From positions 5,362,501 through 5,426,500 of the forward strand of contig NZ_CP022219.1 of NCBI RefSeq assembly GCF_004114915.1: DNA of 64,000 nucleotides, in the 5' to 3' direction. This stretch comes from Bradyrhizobium guangxiense (lineage in GTDB: Bacteria > Pseudomonadota > Alphaproteobacteria > Rhizobiales > Xanthobacteraceae). This document shows, piece by piece, positions 17,321 through 26,021 of the stretch. A model generated the notes under the pieces. It searched no databases. It saw only the letters and a program-made list of their open reading frames with translations, and was not told the origin of the DNA. Each line of letters opens with the position of its first letter. Within the stretch, counting starts at the first letter, position 1. Made by a program: the position numbers and the translations under genes.

Positions 17321-18277
17321 TCAGGGCGTCGCCTTGCGTGACGAATAGACGACGCCGCCGCTTGTCTCTACCACCAGACGCCCGTTCTCGTTCCTGATCT
17401 CCTCGATGCGGCCGAGACCTGGCACCTGCTGTCCCAGCACGGCCTCGATGACGCCGTTAGGGCTCTGCAGGATCGCAATGCCTTCATAGGCCTGGCGGAC
17501 CGACCAACCCTTGATCGCCTTCCGCGGCGCCGACGCGCGCTCGGACGGCGACACCGAGCCCGTGAACTCGGGCGCAGCGACCGAGGCTATCATCGGCCCT
17601 TGCTGCGAGGGGAGCTGCGATTGCACCGCGGCCGGCGCCGGTGCCGGCGTCTGGACCTGCGCCTGGGCGAGCTTGTCGAGCTTCGCCGTCGACGACGAGC
17701 TCACTCGCTCGATACGGTCCAAATTCTCGGCGAACCGGCCGAAGCGGTCGTTGGTCGCCTTGCTCGACTGATCGACTGCAGTGCGCAGGCCGTCGAGGTT
17801 TTCGGACACGCCCGACACCTGCTTGCGCAGCTGTGCGACGGTCTCGCGCAGAATCCTGATCTCCGTATTGGCCGCAACGTTGTTCTGCGCGGGCTGCGTG
17901 GTGAGATAGGCGATCACGCCGGTGCAGGCGCAGACGACGAGCATGGCGGCGACCGCCAATGTCGCGAGCGGCACAACCCAGGTCGGACGGGGCGGCGGCG
18001 GCTTGGCCACGATCACGGCCGGCTTGATCACGGTCGGCGCAGGCTTGGTTATCGCCATCTTGTCGAGACGTGCCTTGGCGCGAATGCGTTTGAGCCCCTC
18101 GAGCGCCTCCTTCGCGAGAGCTTCGTCGCTTGCCGCGGCCGACACTCGCTTTGCGCCCGCAGCAGGCTTGGTCGCGCGCGCCGTATTGTCCATGATATCG
18201 CGCGGCTCGGGAGCAGGCTTCGCCGTCGCGGAAACATCAGCGGCCGCGCTGGGACGAGCTTGTCCATCGGACAACAT
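17321..18277 (-). CDS. Single-pass membrane protein with coiled coil and C-terminal beta domain, unknown function
   Basis: The 318-residue product is not a family I can name. It has a proline- and alanine-rich cytoplasmic N-terminus with a KRIRAKARLDK basic patch, one membrane helix (about residues 100-131), a coiled coil (about 140-205, LRETVAQLRKQVSGVSENLDGL), a low-complexity Ala/Pro/Gln linker and a compact C-terminal domain starting GWSVRQAYEGIAIL and ending GGVVYSSRKATP that resembles a small SH3-like or periplasmic barrel. The topology suits an envelope protein with a periplasmic coiled coil. It is convergent with the MarR-like gene and divergent from lafR across an 800-base gap. The ATG at 18277 has GGAGC upstream. 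Confidence 0.75.
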   Translation of the reverse strand: MLSDGQARPSAAADVSATAKPAPEPRDIMDNTARATKPAAGAKRVSAAASDEALAKEALEGLKRIRAKARLDKMAITKPAPTVIKPAVIVAKPPPPRPTWVVPLATLAVAAMLVVCACTGVIAYLTTQPAQNNVAANTEIRILRETVAQLRKQVSGVSENLDGLRTAVDQSSKATNDRFGRFAENLDRIERVSSSSTAKLDKLAQAQVQTPAPAPAAVQSQLPSQQGPMIASVAAPEFTGSVSPSERASAPRKAIKGWSVRQAYEGIAILQSPNGVIEAVLGQQVPGLGRIEEIRNENGRLVVETSGGVVYSSRKATP

Positions 18278-19096
18278 GTAAAGATGCTCCGTTCGATTCG
18301 ATCTGTCGAACCGTGACGTTATTTGTCGAAGCTTGCCTGAAACGTTCGCATCGAGAGATCTTCATCATGCGCGATGCGACGACGGATGGTTCGAACGCGC
18401 CATGGACGTGGCGAGAGTGCGACTCGAAAGACACACACTCGCCAAGATTTCGCCAAGCTAAGTCATACTGCGATACGTGAGTCGAATTGTCGCATGCGGA
18501 AAAGCGCGTGCGAGAGTCAATCCGGGGTTGAAAACTCCTCCACGTACCTGACGCGCAGAACTACCTGAAATAGCTGTAGTTGTACGGGGATACGGAACCT
18601 TAGAACCGTCACGGTGCAGAACTAGTTTGGCTTTCAAATCAACTGATGCGTTTGAATATATCAAGAAACAACCCGAAACAAACCAACAGCATCAAGCACA
18701 AATAGCAACCGCTTTGTTACGCACGCTTGATCGGAAATCGGCAATTGTTACGGTCCTACTCAAGTGATTCTCGCCAGTTGGCGAGGAGATCGACACAGTT
18801 TCAGTGGCGTTCGGACGCGATGAGCAACTTGGCGCAACTGTTCTAGGTCGTTTCTCAATCCGCTCCGCGAGGTGATCCGTAACACACCCGCCGGGATTCA
18901 CACAGTAAGCGTTCAGTATCGAGTCGAAGTTCCAGGCCTGCGAAATGCGGGCGCTGAATGCGTAGGGCTGCCCGCGAATATCGAAACCATAACAACGGTT
19001 CGCGGGAAGGAATGTCGTCAAACAGCATAGTTGCCGAGTCGGAGCATCACATCAACCAACCGGCCGCAACCAGTGCGAAACAGGGGCGAAAGACTG
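18278..19096. other. Long AT-richer intergenic region upstream of lafR
   Basis: This 819-base gap lies between divergent genes (membrane protein and lafR). The part from about 18540 to 18760 is markedly AT-richer than the surrounding coding DNA. No gene is supported: the best open frames use a weak TTG start or lack ribosome sites. Promoters for both flanking genes, and possibly a long lafR leader, are expected here, but no specific box was identified. Confidence 0.5.
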
Positions 19097-19867
19097 ATGT
19101 ATATTATCGTTGATGATCGCGAGAGCGTCGCGAACAGCTACGTCGGAGGGCTCGTTCGCGAAGGCGTGTCGTCGATCGGATTCTCCTCCAGGGAATTCTG
19201 GGACTGGCTGCAATCCGCTAGCGAGTCGGATCTGGCAGCGGTCGACGCCTTCCTTCTCGGGGATTGCGATGCCCGCGGAAGCCTGCCGCGGGCCATGCGC
19301 AAGCGCTCCTCGGCTCCCATCATCGCCATGAGCGGCCAGAAGATGCTCAAGAACACGCTTGAGCTGTTCGAATCGGGCGTCGACGACGTCGTGCACGTGC
19401 CGATACACCTTCGCGAGATCCTCGCCCGAACGGCCGCAATCGCGCGTCGCCGGGTGGGCGAGCTGCCAAGGCCTTGCGAGAGCAGAATCCAGGTCTTCTT
19501 CAACGGCCGTGATCCCGAGATCGCGGGCCACGCCCTCACGCTGCCCCGTCGCGAACTGCGCATCCTCGAATATATGGTCAGCAACCACGGCAAGTGGGTG
19601 ACTAAGACGCAGATCTTCAACGCGGTCTACGGCATCTTCGAGTCCACCTTCGACGAAAGCGTGATTGAGAGTCACGTCAGCAAGCTGCGCAAGAAGCTCC
19701 GCGACCGCCTCGGCTTCGACGCGATCGTGGCCCGGCGTTACGTCGGATACCGCCTCGACATCCCGGCCGGCGAGGCTCTCGACGAGCCGATGCAGGAACT
19801 CGACGAGGTCGGCATCCTCCTGAACAGGGCGCGTGCCGTCCCGGCAGCGTACCCGGTCGGAAACTGA
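19097..19867 (+). CDS. lafR: LafR/Rem/FtcR-type flagellar response regulator
   Basis: The 256-residue product has an N-terminal receiver-like domain and an OmpR-type winged helix (LTLPRRELRILEYMVSNHG through SHVSKLRKKL, about 158-215, ending YVGYRL). It resembles the class I activators of rhizobial flagella (Rem, FtcR) and LafR of Bradyrhizobium lateral flagella. The receiver is degenerate: DD6-7 keeps the acidic pocket, but the phospho-acceptor position in DAFLLGDC is glycine (Gly55, with Asp56 next to it) and the conserved lysine after it is replaced in VHVPIHL. It may therefore work without canonical phosphorylation. The ATG at 19097 has AGGGGCGAAAG upstream. It is read away from the flagellar genes and ends in its own hairpin. 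Confidence 0.88.
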   Translation: MYIIVDDRESVANSYVGGLVREGVSSIGFSSREFWDWLQSASESDLAAVDAFLLGDCDARGSLPRAMRKRSSAPIIAMSGQKMLKNTLELFESGVDDVVHVPIHLREILARTAAIARRRVGELPRPCESRIQVFFNGRDPEIAGHALTLPRRELRILEYMVSNHGKWVTKTQIFNAVYGIFESTFDESVIESHVSKLRKKLRDRLGFDAIVARRYVGYRLDIPAGEALDEPMQELDEVGILLNRARAVPAAYPVGN

Positions 19868-19893
19868 CACGGCCAAAGCCTGGCACGAACAGA

Positions 19894-19930
19894 CAACGGC
19901 CTCCGCGAAACAGCTTCGCGGAGGCCGTTG
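19894..19930 (+). terminator. Terminator hairpin after lafR
   Basis: A perfect 16-base stem (19894-19909 with 19915-19930) and a five-base loop begins 27 bases after the lafR stop. The following CACGTTTG is only weakly T-rich, so termination may be incomplete or the hairpin may protect the mRNA end. Confidence 0.72.
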
Positions 19931-19963
19931 CACGTTTGACGGCAAGCTGAGCGTACGCCCCGT

Positions 19964-20082
19964 CCTTCGAGACGGCGCTGACGCGCCCCTCAGGATGAGG
20001 CTATCGTCCTCAGTGCCTACGGAAACGAGTACCGCGCATTCCGTCCTCATCCTGAGGAGGAGCGGCGTAGGCGTCTCGAAGG
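19964..20082. repeat. Long nested inverted repeat after lafR
   Basis: Outer arms CCTTCGAGAC (19964-19973) and GTCTCGAAGG (20073-20082) enclose inner arms CCTCAGGATGAGG (19988-20000) and CCTCATCCTGAGG (20045-20057). From memory this is a common Bradyrhizobium/Rhodopseudomonas intergenic element. It sits between the convergent ends of lafR and the flagellar gene block, and may act as a shared transcription barrier. Confidence 0.7.
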
Positions 20083-20099
20083 ATGGCCGCAGAAAAGAG

Positions 20100-20558
20100 C
20101 TACGGCTTCTGCTGGAATTCTTCCTTGGAGACGTAGTTGAAATCCTCGACCAGGACGTCCTGGACGATTTCAGCCTGCATCCGCTCGTTGACGCGCTGCT
20201 TGATGGCCGTGGTCAGGATGGCGAGGTCGTAGCGGGCGAGCTTCCTGAAGTCGAGACGGTCGTCGGCATAGATCCTGCGGAAGGCCTCGTCGACAACGAA
20301 CGGCTCCGGCGGAACGTTGAGCTGGTGCATGGTCCGCGCCTCCACGGTATAGACGAAGCGCGCGACGATATAGCCCTGAACGTTGCCGTTCTCGACCATG
20401 GGCACGCTCAGTGCCCGCGTCTTCTGGTATTGCAACCCCTCGAGAAATTCGTCCTTCGCCGGCAGAAGGCTGCCGTTTTCCTTCCAATAGGCCACGGCAT
20501 AGCTCGTGCCCGCCGTGAGGATGCAGACCCAGAGCCCGGCCAACACCAGTCTGATCAT
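20100..20558 (-). CDS. Membrane-anchored protein at the end of the flagellar block, FliL-like architecture
   Basis: The 152-residue product starts with one membrane helix or uncleaved signal (MIRLVLAGLWVCILTAGTSY) followed by a periplasmic domain with a central strand segment GYIVARFVYTVEA and a terminal helix-strand RVNERMQAEIVQDVLVEDF. This order recalls FliL, whose true copy is at 40405, but direct similarity is weak. It is the last gene of the flgE-to-fliL-like block and overlaps the upstream FlgN-like gene by four bases, so it is almost certainly made with the lateral flagellum. Its exact role is unknown; a stator- or export-associated membrane protein is plausible. Confidence 0.7.
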   Translation of the reverse strand: MIRLVLAGLWVCILTAGTSYAVAYWKENGSLLPAKDEFLEGLQYQKTRALSVPMVENGNVQGYIVARFVYTVEARTMHQLNVPPEPFVVDEAFRRIYADDRLDFRKLARYDLAILTTAIKQRVNERMQAEIVQDVLVEDFNYVSKEEFQQKP

Positions 20559-21067
20559 TTGCCGTCCTGCGCTGCGCGACCGGTATAGGTGCCGTCCGAC
20601 TCGGCCTCCTTGATCGCCTTGACGATGATGCCGGCGACCTCGCGCACCGCGTCATAGTGCATTTCGAGGATCGAGCGGTTGCGCTCGAGCTTTTCGCGCA
20701 GCCGTTGAATCTGCTCGGTGACCTCGGCTTCGCCGCCGAGATGCATTCGCCCCCGCATCAGGCGGACAAATTCGAGCATGCTCCGGCTCTTGCGCGCGCT
20801 GAAGTCGTCGAAGTCGATCTTCTTGCCCGTGGACAGCGCGACAGTCTCCTCCTCGACGATGCTCTCGAGCCGGCGGATTGCCGCCAACAGGCCGCGCACT
20901 TCGTCCGCTCTCACCGCATCGGCGCCATCGACCGCGGCCTCGCTGCCCACGATCGGCAGCAACGCGGGCAGCAGTGCATCGTCCGCTGCCGCCTCCGTCG
21001 TCATCACCTCGGTGTCCGCGACCGGCTGTTCGATCACCATGGCCGCCGTGCCTTCTTGTGCCTGCAT
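20555..21067 (-). CDS. flgN: FlgN-like hook-associated protein chaperone (probable)
   Basis: The 170-residue product is acidic at its N-terminus and then nearly all helical: GLLAAIRRLESIVEEETVALSTGKKIDFDDFSARKSRSMLEFVRLM and a second long helix QRLREKLERNRSILEMHYDAVREV. This two-helix pattern with a glutamate-rich first helix matches FlgN, the export chaperone for FlgK and FlgL. It lies shortly after flgJ in the block that also encodes flgK and flgL. I use the ATG at 21067, which has GAGGGG upstream. Sequence similarity to well-studied FlgN is low, so the call rests on pattern and context. Confidence 0.62.
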   Translation of the reverse strand: MQAQEGTAAMVIEQPVADTEVMTTEAAADDALLPALLPIVGSEAAVDGADAVRADEVRGLLAAIRRLESIVEEETVALSTGKKIDFDDFSARKSRSMLEFVRLMRGRMHLGGEAEVTEQIQRLREKLERNRSILEMHYDAVREVAGIIVKAIKEAESDGTYTGRAAQDGK

Positions 21068-21109
21068 AGGAAATTCACCCCTCAACGTCTGTCACCCATT
21101 CGCCGATCG

Positions 21110-21586
21110 TCATCCGGCCTTGCCCGCGCTGTCCCGTTGTTCCGGATGCGCGGCGGCGAGCCGCTCGGCGATGCCGATGCCCTTGCCCTTTGCGAGCTGA
21201 TTGCCGAGCTGCTCCGCCAGCATCGACTTCCAGACGCCGCCGGCCGTGCCCTTGCCGAAGACTTCCTCGGAATCCTTCGGCAACATCGTCTCGACGAAGG
21301 TCTGGAGGATGAAGGCTTCGAACTTCCGGTACACTTCGCCGGATCCCGGCGCCTTGATCACCCGTACCGGCGCGCCGTTCACCGCATCCGATCGCGCCTC
21401 GGCCACCGTCGTCGCGGATTGCTCGGCGGCCGCCGCGGCCTTGCCGACCTCCGCGTCCATCGTGGCGGCGAAATCGGCATCAGAGGATTTCAGCGCATCG
21501 AGCTTCGCGGTGGCCGCGTGCTGCGTCACGGGATCGGCCGCTTCGAGCACGTCGAGAACGAGGTCGGGTGTCGCTGTCACGATCAT
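21110..21586 (-). CDS. flgJ: Rod-binding protein FlgJ, single-domain form
   Basis: The 158-residue product ends in the rod-binding domain (about residues 75-140): YRKFEAFILQTFVETMLP, a SEEVFGKGTAGGVWKSMLAEQLGNQLA core and GIGIAERL. It caps and guides rod assembly in the periplasm. Unlike enterobacterial FlgJ, it lacks the C-terminal muramidase domain; a separate lytic transglycosylase gene at 30338 probably supplies that activity. The start overlaps the fliJ-like stop by four bases (ATGA). The N-terminal 70 residues are alanine- and aspartate-rich and variable. Confidence 0.85.
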   Translation of the reverse strand: MIVTATPDLVLDVLEAADPVTQHAATAKLDALKSSDADFAATMDAEVGKAAAAAEQSATTVAEARSDAVNGAPVRVIKAPGSGEVYRKFEAFILQTFVETMLPKDSEEVFGKGTAGGVWKSMLAEQLGNQLAKGKGIGIAERLAAAHPEQRDSAGKAG

Positions 21587-22005
21587 GTCTTGTTCCGGTT
21601 GGCTGGCCGTGGCGTCCAGGCGCGCACGGCTGGGCTTTGTCCCGTCATCTCCTCGAGGACCCGCTTCTCCGCGTCGCGAAGCTTGTCCGCCAGCGCCGCC
21701 TTCGCGATTTCCTCGAGCTGCTTCACGCGGCGGTTCTCCGCGCGAACCTGATCGAGCTGCTGCGCCGCCTGCGCTTGAACCGCGCGCGCACCGACGCTCG
21801 TTCTGTTCAGGCGCCGCGCGATCGATTCGCTTGACGAGCCCGTCGGCGGCTTGCCGTCGTTCAAGGCTCCCACCAGCCATTCCTGCTCGTCCTGCAGGCT
21901 TCGCTGCTGCTGCCGCAGCTGCGCGAGCTGCCATTCGGACAGCCGGAGCTGGAGCTTCACGAGCGAAACCATCCGGCCGAGCTTGTCCGCGCGCGAGGTC
22001 ACCAC
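21583..22005 (-). CDS. fliJ: FliJ-like coiled-coil protein
   Basis: The 140-residue product is almost entirely coiled coil, rich in Gln, Arg and Leu (KLQLRLSEWQLAQLRQQQ, then VQAQAAQQLDQVRAENRRVKQLEEIAKAALADKLRDAEKRVLEE). Size and pattern match FliJ, the export-apparatus stalk that connects the FliI ATPase to FlhA. It lies between fliR and flgJ, with four-base overlap to flgJ and three bases after fliR. FliJ proteins share little sequence, so the name is based on structure pattern and place. Confidence 0.65.
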   Translation of the reverse strand: MVTSRADKLGRMVSLVKLQLRLSEWQLAQLRQQQRSLQDEQEWLVGALNDGKPPTGSSSESIARRLNRTSVGARAVQAQAAQQLDQVRAENRRVKQLEEIAKAALADKLRDAEKRVLEEMTGQSPAVRAWTPRPANRNKT

Positions 22006-22008
22006 CGG

Positions 22009-22761
22009 TCACTCCGCCAGCCAGGACGAAACGCCGAGCATGAATTGCGTCAGCAGTTCGTCGCTGGTCAGGTAGAGCAGCAGGAAGCCGCCGAACAGCA
22101 CGAAGGGCACCGAGATGAAATAGACCGGAATCGCCGGCGTCAGCTTGTTGATCAGGCCGACCGCCAGGTTGACGATCACCGAATAGACGATGAAGGGGCT
22201 GGTGATCCGCAGCGTCAGCACGAAGGCCTCGGACAGGCGGCCGACAAGCTGGTCGAGCGCCATGCTGCCGCCGATCCTGTTGCCGGGCTGCCAGACGTCG
22301 TAGGAGTTCATCAGTCCGCGCAGCACCTGCCAATGCTGGTCGGTCATGAAGAACAGCGTAGTGACGGCCGCCATGATCAGCGGCACCAGCGCCGGCGCCG
22401 GATCGGTGTCGCCGACCGGCGTCCCCGGGATGTTGCTCAGGCCGATCGCGCTCGCCATCACGGTCGCCATGGTCTGCAGCGCGAGAAAGAACACCCGCCC
22501 ACCGAGCCCGATGACGCTGCCGACCAGGAGCTCGGAGCAGATCAGCAGCGCCAGCGTCAGCGGAGCTGCGTTGTCCGTGAGAGGCTTCAGGACCGCGATC
22601 AGGATCGGCGCCAGCGCAAAGGTCGTGACCAGCGCCACGAACAGGCGGACCTGGGCTGGAACGTTGACGCTGGAATAGCCCGGCACCAGCATCAGGCAGG
22701 CGCCGATGCGGCAGAACACGATGAACGTCACCAGCACGCTGTCGGCGAGGCCGCTGATCAC
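22009..22761 (-). CDS. fliR: Flagellar export gate protein FliR
   Basis: The 250-residue product is hydrophobic with about six membrane segments, and has FliR-typical stretches [16 protein letters not shown] and [21 protein letters not shown]. It forms the export gate with FliP and FliQ. The GTG at 22761 overlaps the flhA stop by four bases (GTGA), the natural coupled start; no ATG fits better. It is followed by the fliJ-like gene. Confidence 0.93.
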   Translation of the reverse strand: MISGLADSVLVTFIVFCRIGACLMLVPGYSSVNVPAQVRLFVALVTTFALAPILIAVLKPLTDNAAPLTLALLICSELLVGSVIGLGGRVFFLALQTMATVMASAIGLSNIPGTPVGDTDPAPALVPLIMAAVTTLFFMTDQHWQVLRGLMNSYDVWQPGNRIGGSMALDQLVGRLSEAFVLTLRITSPFIVYSVIVNLAVGLINKLTPAIPVYFISVPFVLFGGFLLLYLTSDELLTQFMLGVSSWLAE

Positions 22762-24839
22762 GATATGGCTCCGAGTGCCCGGATCTCCGCGCTGCGCGCG
22801 ACCTCGACATGCGACAGCACCGGCAATGTCGGGAACACCCGCTCCAGGATCATCCGGACATAGGGACGCGCTTCGGGCGTCACCGCCAGTACCACGCTGG
22901 TGCCGCTCTCGGTGAACTTGCGGATTGCGGCGCTGGCTTCGGTCGCGAACTGCTCGATCAAGCGCGGATCGGCGTCGAACTCGACGACATCGCCCTTGGC
23001 GTCGCGCTTCAAGCTCTGATGGAATGCGAGGTCCCAGCGATTGCCGAGACGGACGACGTTGAGCACGCCGTTGTCGGAGAGGTCGCCGCAGATCTGCTGG
23101 GCCAGCCGCGTCCGCACGTGCTCGGCGACCTGCTCGGAGCGCCGCACATGGGGCGCAATCTCGGCGATCGCCTCTAGGATGAGGTGCAGGTTGCGAATGG
23201 AGACCCGCTCGGCCAGCAAGATCTTCAGGATCGCCAGCAAGCCCGAATAGGAGATCTGCGACGGACAGAGATCTTCGACCAGGCGCTTGTACTCGGGATC
23301 GAGCCGGTCGAGCAGCGCCCGCATGTCCTTGTAGGACAGGAGCTGGGCGAGGTTCGCCCTGATCACCTCGCTCAGATGCGTGAGCAGCACCGACAGATTG
23401 TCGACCGGCTTGCAACCCTGCCGCTTGACCTCGTCCGTGAACGCCTCGGTCACCCACAGCGCCTTCATGCCGAAGGCGGGCTCGATCACTTCGTCGCCGG
23501 GCACGTCAGGCTTGCCGTCCTTGTCGACCAGCACGAGCACCTCGCCGAGCCTGAGCTCGCCGTGGGCGACGCGGGTGTCGTGGATCCGGATCTGATATCC
23601 CTTGGGGTCGATCGACAGATTATCGGTGAGCTTGATCTCCGGGATGACGAAGCCGTACTGCTTGGCGAACTTCTTGCGGATCTTGGCCACGCGGTGCGCA
23701 AGCTCGGTGCGCGAGCCCAGCAGATGGACCGAAAGGTGGCCGCCGAGCGCCAGCTCGATCTCGGCCGTCTTGAGAGATTCCTTGACGGATTCCTTGGCGT
23801 CCGCCTGGGCGCGCTCGTCGGCTTTCAGGGCCGCCTCTTTGCGCTCCCGCGCCGCCTGCCGCTTCGGCAACGTGTAGCCGACGAAGGCCATGACGCCGCC
23901 GAGCAGAACGAAGGGCGCCATCGGCAGGCCCGGCATCAGGGCGAGCACGAACATCATCAGCGCGGCGGCCGACACCGCGCGCGGATAGCCGCCGAGCTGC
24001 CGCAGCACCGCCTGCTCCGCCGAGCCCCTGGTGCCGCCCTTGGAGACCAGCAGGCCTGCCGACAGCGACACGATCAGCGCCGGCATCTGCGACACCAGAC
24101 CGTCGCCGACGGAGAGCTTGGTATAGACGTCCGCGGCGCGCGTCAGGGTCAGCCCGTGATGGGTGACGCCGATGACGATGCCGCCGAAAATGTTGATCGC
24201 GGTGATGATGAGGCCGGCAATGGCGTCGCCGCGGACGAATTTCGAGGCACCGTCCATGGCGCCGAAGAACGCGCTCTCCTCTTCGAGCTCGCGGCGGCGG
24301 CGCTGGGCTTCCTTGTCGTCGATCAGGCCGGCGGACAGGTCCGCGTCGATCGCCATCTGTTTGCCGGGGATGGCGTCCAGGGTGAAGCGGGCGCCGACTT
24401 CGGCGATACGTGTCGCACCCTTGGTGATCACGACGAAGTTCACCGTGACCAGGATCGCGAAGATGATCAGGCCGATGACGAAGTCGCCGCCCATGACGAA
24501 CTTGGAGAAGCCGGCAACGACGTAGCCGGCGGCCTGTTCGCCCTCCCCGCCCCGCGACAGAATCAGGCGCGTCGTGGCGATGTTCAGCGCGAGGCGCAGG
24601 ATCGTCGCGATCAGCAGCACGGTCGGGAAGGCGGAGAAATCGAGCGGCCGCTGGATCCACAGCGCAACCATCAGGATCAGCGCCGACAGCGCGATCGAGA
24701 ACGCAAGGCCGAGGTCGATCAGGATCGGGGGAATCGGCAGGAACAGGATCGTGAGCATGGTCACGATGCCGCCCGCGAAAAAGGCGTCGGCCCCGAGGCG
24801 GCGCGGATTGGGCAGGCTAGCAGCTAACGTATCGGCCAT
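22758..24839 (-). CDS. flhA: Flagellar export gate protein FlhA
   Basis: The 693-residue product has an N-terminal membrane half with about eight segments, beginning [20 protein letters not shown], and containing the FHIPEP-family signature with [29 protein letters not shown]. The cytoplasmic half starts about residue 340 and includes the substrate- and chaperone-binding ring. It sits between fliQ and fliR. This is the central export gate of the lateral flagellum type III secretion apparatus. Length is normal for the family. Confidence 0.96.
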   Translation of the reverse strand: MADTLAASLPNPRRLGADAFFAGGIVTMLTILFLPIPPILIDLGLAFSIALSALILMVALWIQRPLDFSAFPTVLLIATILRLALNIATTRLILSRGGEGEQAAGYVVAGFSKFVMGGDFVIGLIIFAILVTVNFVVITKGATRIAEVGARFTLDAIPGKQMAIDADLSAGLIDDKEAQRRRRELEEESAFFGAMDGASKFVRGDAIAGLIITAINIFGGIVIGVTHHGLTLTRAADVYTKLSVGDGLVSQMPALIVSLSAGLLVSKGGTRGSAEQAVLRQLGGYPRAVSAAALMMFVLALMPGLPMAPFVLLGGVMAFVGYTLPKRQAARERKEAALKADERAQADAKESVKESLKTAEIELALGGHLSVHLLGSRTELAHRVAKIRKKFAKQYGFVIPEIKLTDNLSIDPKGYQIRIHDTRVAHGELRLGEVLVLVDKDGKPDVPGDEVIEPAFGMKALWVTEAFTDEVKRQGCKPVDNLSVLLTHLSEVIRANLAQLLSYKDMRALLDRLDPEYKRLVEDLCPSQISYSGLLAILKILLAERVSIRNLHLILEAIAEIAPHVRRSEQVAEHVRTRLAQQICGDLSDNGVLNVVRLGNRWDLAFHQSLKRDAKGDVVEFDADPRLIEQFATEASAAIRKFTESGTSVVLAVTPEARPYVRMILERVFPTLPVLSHVEVARSAEIRALGAIS

Positions 24840-24910
24840 GGGTCACCGGCAGAGGGGTCCGCCCTGCAATCTGCCGCGCAAAGCTTACGCGAGGGTGGTG
24901 GCCTCGGCGA

Positions 24911-25177
24911 TCAGAAGCCGTGCTCGATCCGCGCATAAACCATCTCGGTGAAGGTCGAGAGATGCGCGCCGATGAAGGAGCCGGAGACGGCGACGACCAG
25001 CAGGATGACGATGATCTTCGGAACGAAGGTCAGTGTCACCTCCTGGATCTGGGTCAACGCCTGGATCAGCGCGATCACGGTGCCGACCAGCATCGCGGCG
25101 CCGACTGCAGGCCCTGAGGCGACGATGATGGTCCAGATCGCCGCCTGGACGATGTCGAGGGCGTCCCGTTCGTTCAT
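24911..25177 (-). CDS. fliQ: Flagellar export gate protein FliQ
   Basis: The 88-residue product has two membrane helices and the FliQ pattern MNERDALDIVQAAIW, ALIQALTQIQEVTLTFVPKI and a final short tail. It packs around FliP and FliR in the export gate. The ATG at 25177 overlaps the flgD stop by four bases. A 71-base gap precedes flhA. Confidence 0.94.
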   Translation of the reverse strand: MNERDALDIVQAAIWTIIVASGPAVGAAMLVGTVIALIQALTQIQEVTLTFVPKIIVILLVVAVSGSFIGAHLSTFTEMVYARIEHGF

Positions 25178-25596
25178 GACTGACTGATCGTGAGCCCGGG
25201 CCCGACCGCGACCTTGGTGCCGTCCTGGAGGGTGGCGATGGAGCCGTCGCTGTTGATCGCGACCGAGACGACCTTTCCGCTGAAGCTGGCGCCGGTGGAG
25301 TCGGTGAAGCTGACAGTCTTCCCGATCAGGCTGTTGGCCTGGGACAAGGACTGCGACGACAGCAGCGCGTCCAGCTTCGAATTGGTCTGCATCGCCTGCT
25401 CGACCGTCGAGAGCTGGGCGAACTGGCTCATATATTGCGAGGTGTCCATCGGATTGGTCGGATCCTGGTTCTTCATCTCGGCGACGAGGAGCTGAAGAAA
25501 GGTATTGTAGTCGACGCTGTTGCTTGACGTCGTCGTGGTGGAGCCGGTCGTGTTGGACGACTTGCTCGTGCTGTCGGTCGCGCTGTTGACGTTCAT
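25174..25596 (-). CDS. flgD: Hook-capping protein FlgD
   Basis: The 140-residue product has a Ser/Thr-rich secreted N-terminus and the FlgD core YNTFLQLLVAEMKNQDPTNPMD followed by QFAQLSTVEQAMQTNSKL. It forms the temporary cap that helps FlgE assemble into the hook. At 140 residues it is a short form, lacking the tudor/FnIII-like C-terminal domains of enterobacterial FlgD, as is common in rhizobia. GGAGAG precedes the ATG at 25596. Confidence 0.93.
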   Translation of the reverse strand: MNVNSATDSTSKSSNTTGSTTTTSSNSVDYNTFLQLLVAEMKNQDPTNPMDTSQYMSQFAQLSTVEQAMQTNSKLDALLSSQSLSQANSLIGKTVSFTDSTGASFSGKVVSVAINSDGSIATLQDGTKVAVGPGLTISQS

Positions 25597-25610
25597 GTGT
25601 CTCTCCGCTG

Positions 25611-26021
25611 TCAGGCAGCCTCGACGGGGGAAATGGTGGCCGCGCCGGCCAGAATGGCCTGCTCCACCGGGAACAGGGCCCGGATCCGCTTGAGCGCCTC
25701 GAAGTAACGCGTCGCCTGGACCAGCTCGTCGATCGCGCCAAGCCCGTCCAGCATCTCGCGGTTTTCGCACACGGCACACAGGGCCGCGTGATGCTGGGCG
25801 TAAAGCGCCGCGGCGTCCCGGATGTCGGTCGGGTTCATTAGCATGAGCTGGACGATGAAGTAGAGCTGCCGCAGCGCCGTAGTGGCGTCGGACGCCTGCA
25901 TGACCTGCCCTTCGAGCAGGAACATCACGTCGTTGACGAGCTCGACGGAGACCTTTCGGTCCACGCGCAGCACCGCGCCGTTGATGTAGATTCGTTCGCC
26001 CGCCCGCAAGGAGACTTTCAT
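25611..26021 (-). CDS. flbT: Flagellin translation regulator FlbT
   Basis: The 136-residue product matches FlbT: MKVSLRAGERIYINGAVLRVDRKVSVELVNDVMFLLEGQVM and a following helical part with QLYFIVQLMLMNP. In Caulobacter, FlbT binds the 5' leader of flagellin mRNA and represses it; in rhizobia it can act positively. Its start and the flaF stop share one base (TGATG). A likely target is the pair of conserved leaders upstream of the two flagellin genes. Confidence 0.93.
   Translation of the reverse strand: MKVSLRAGERIYINGAVLRVDRKVSVELVNDVMFLLEGQVMQASDATTALRQLYFIVQLMLMNPTDIRDAAALYAQHHAALCAVCENREMLDGLGAIDELVQATRYFEALKRIRALFPVEQAILAGAATISPVEAA

Noticed and set aside
18692..19021. 109-codon minus-strand frame in the gap upstream of lafR
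   Set aside because: It depends on a TTG start, has no ribosome site and no recognisable motif; the AT-rich region makes the case slightly better than average but still insufficient.
23184..24827. 547-codon plus-strand frame over flhA
   Set aside because: It is antisense to flhA, with low-complexity charged sequence and no initiation signal.
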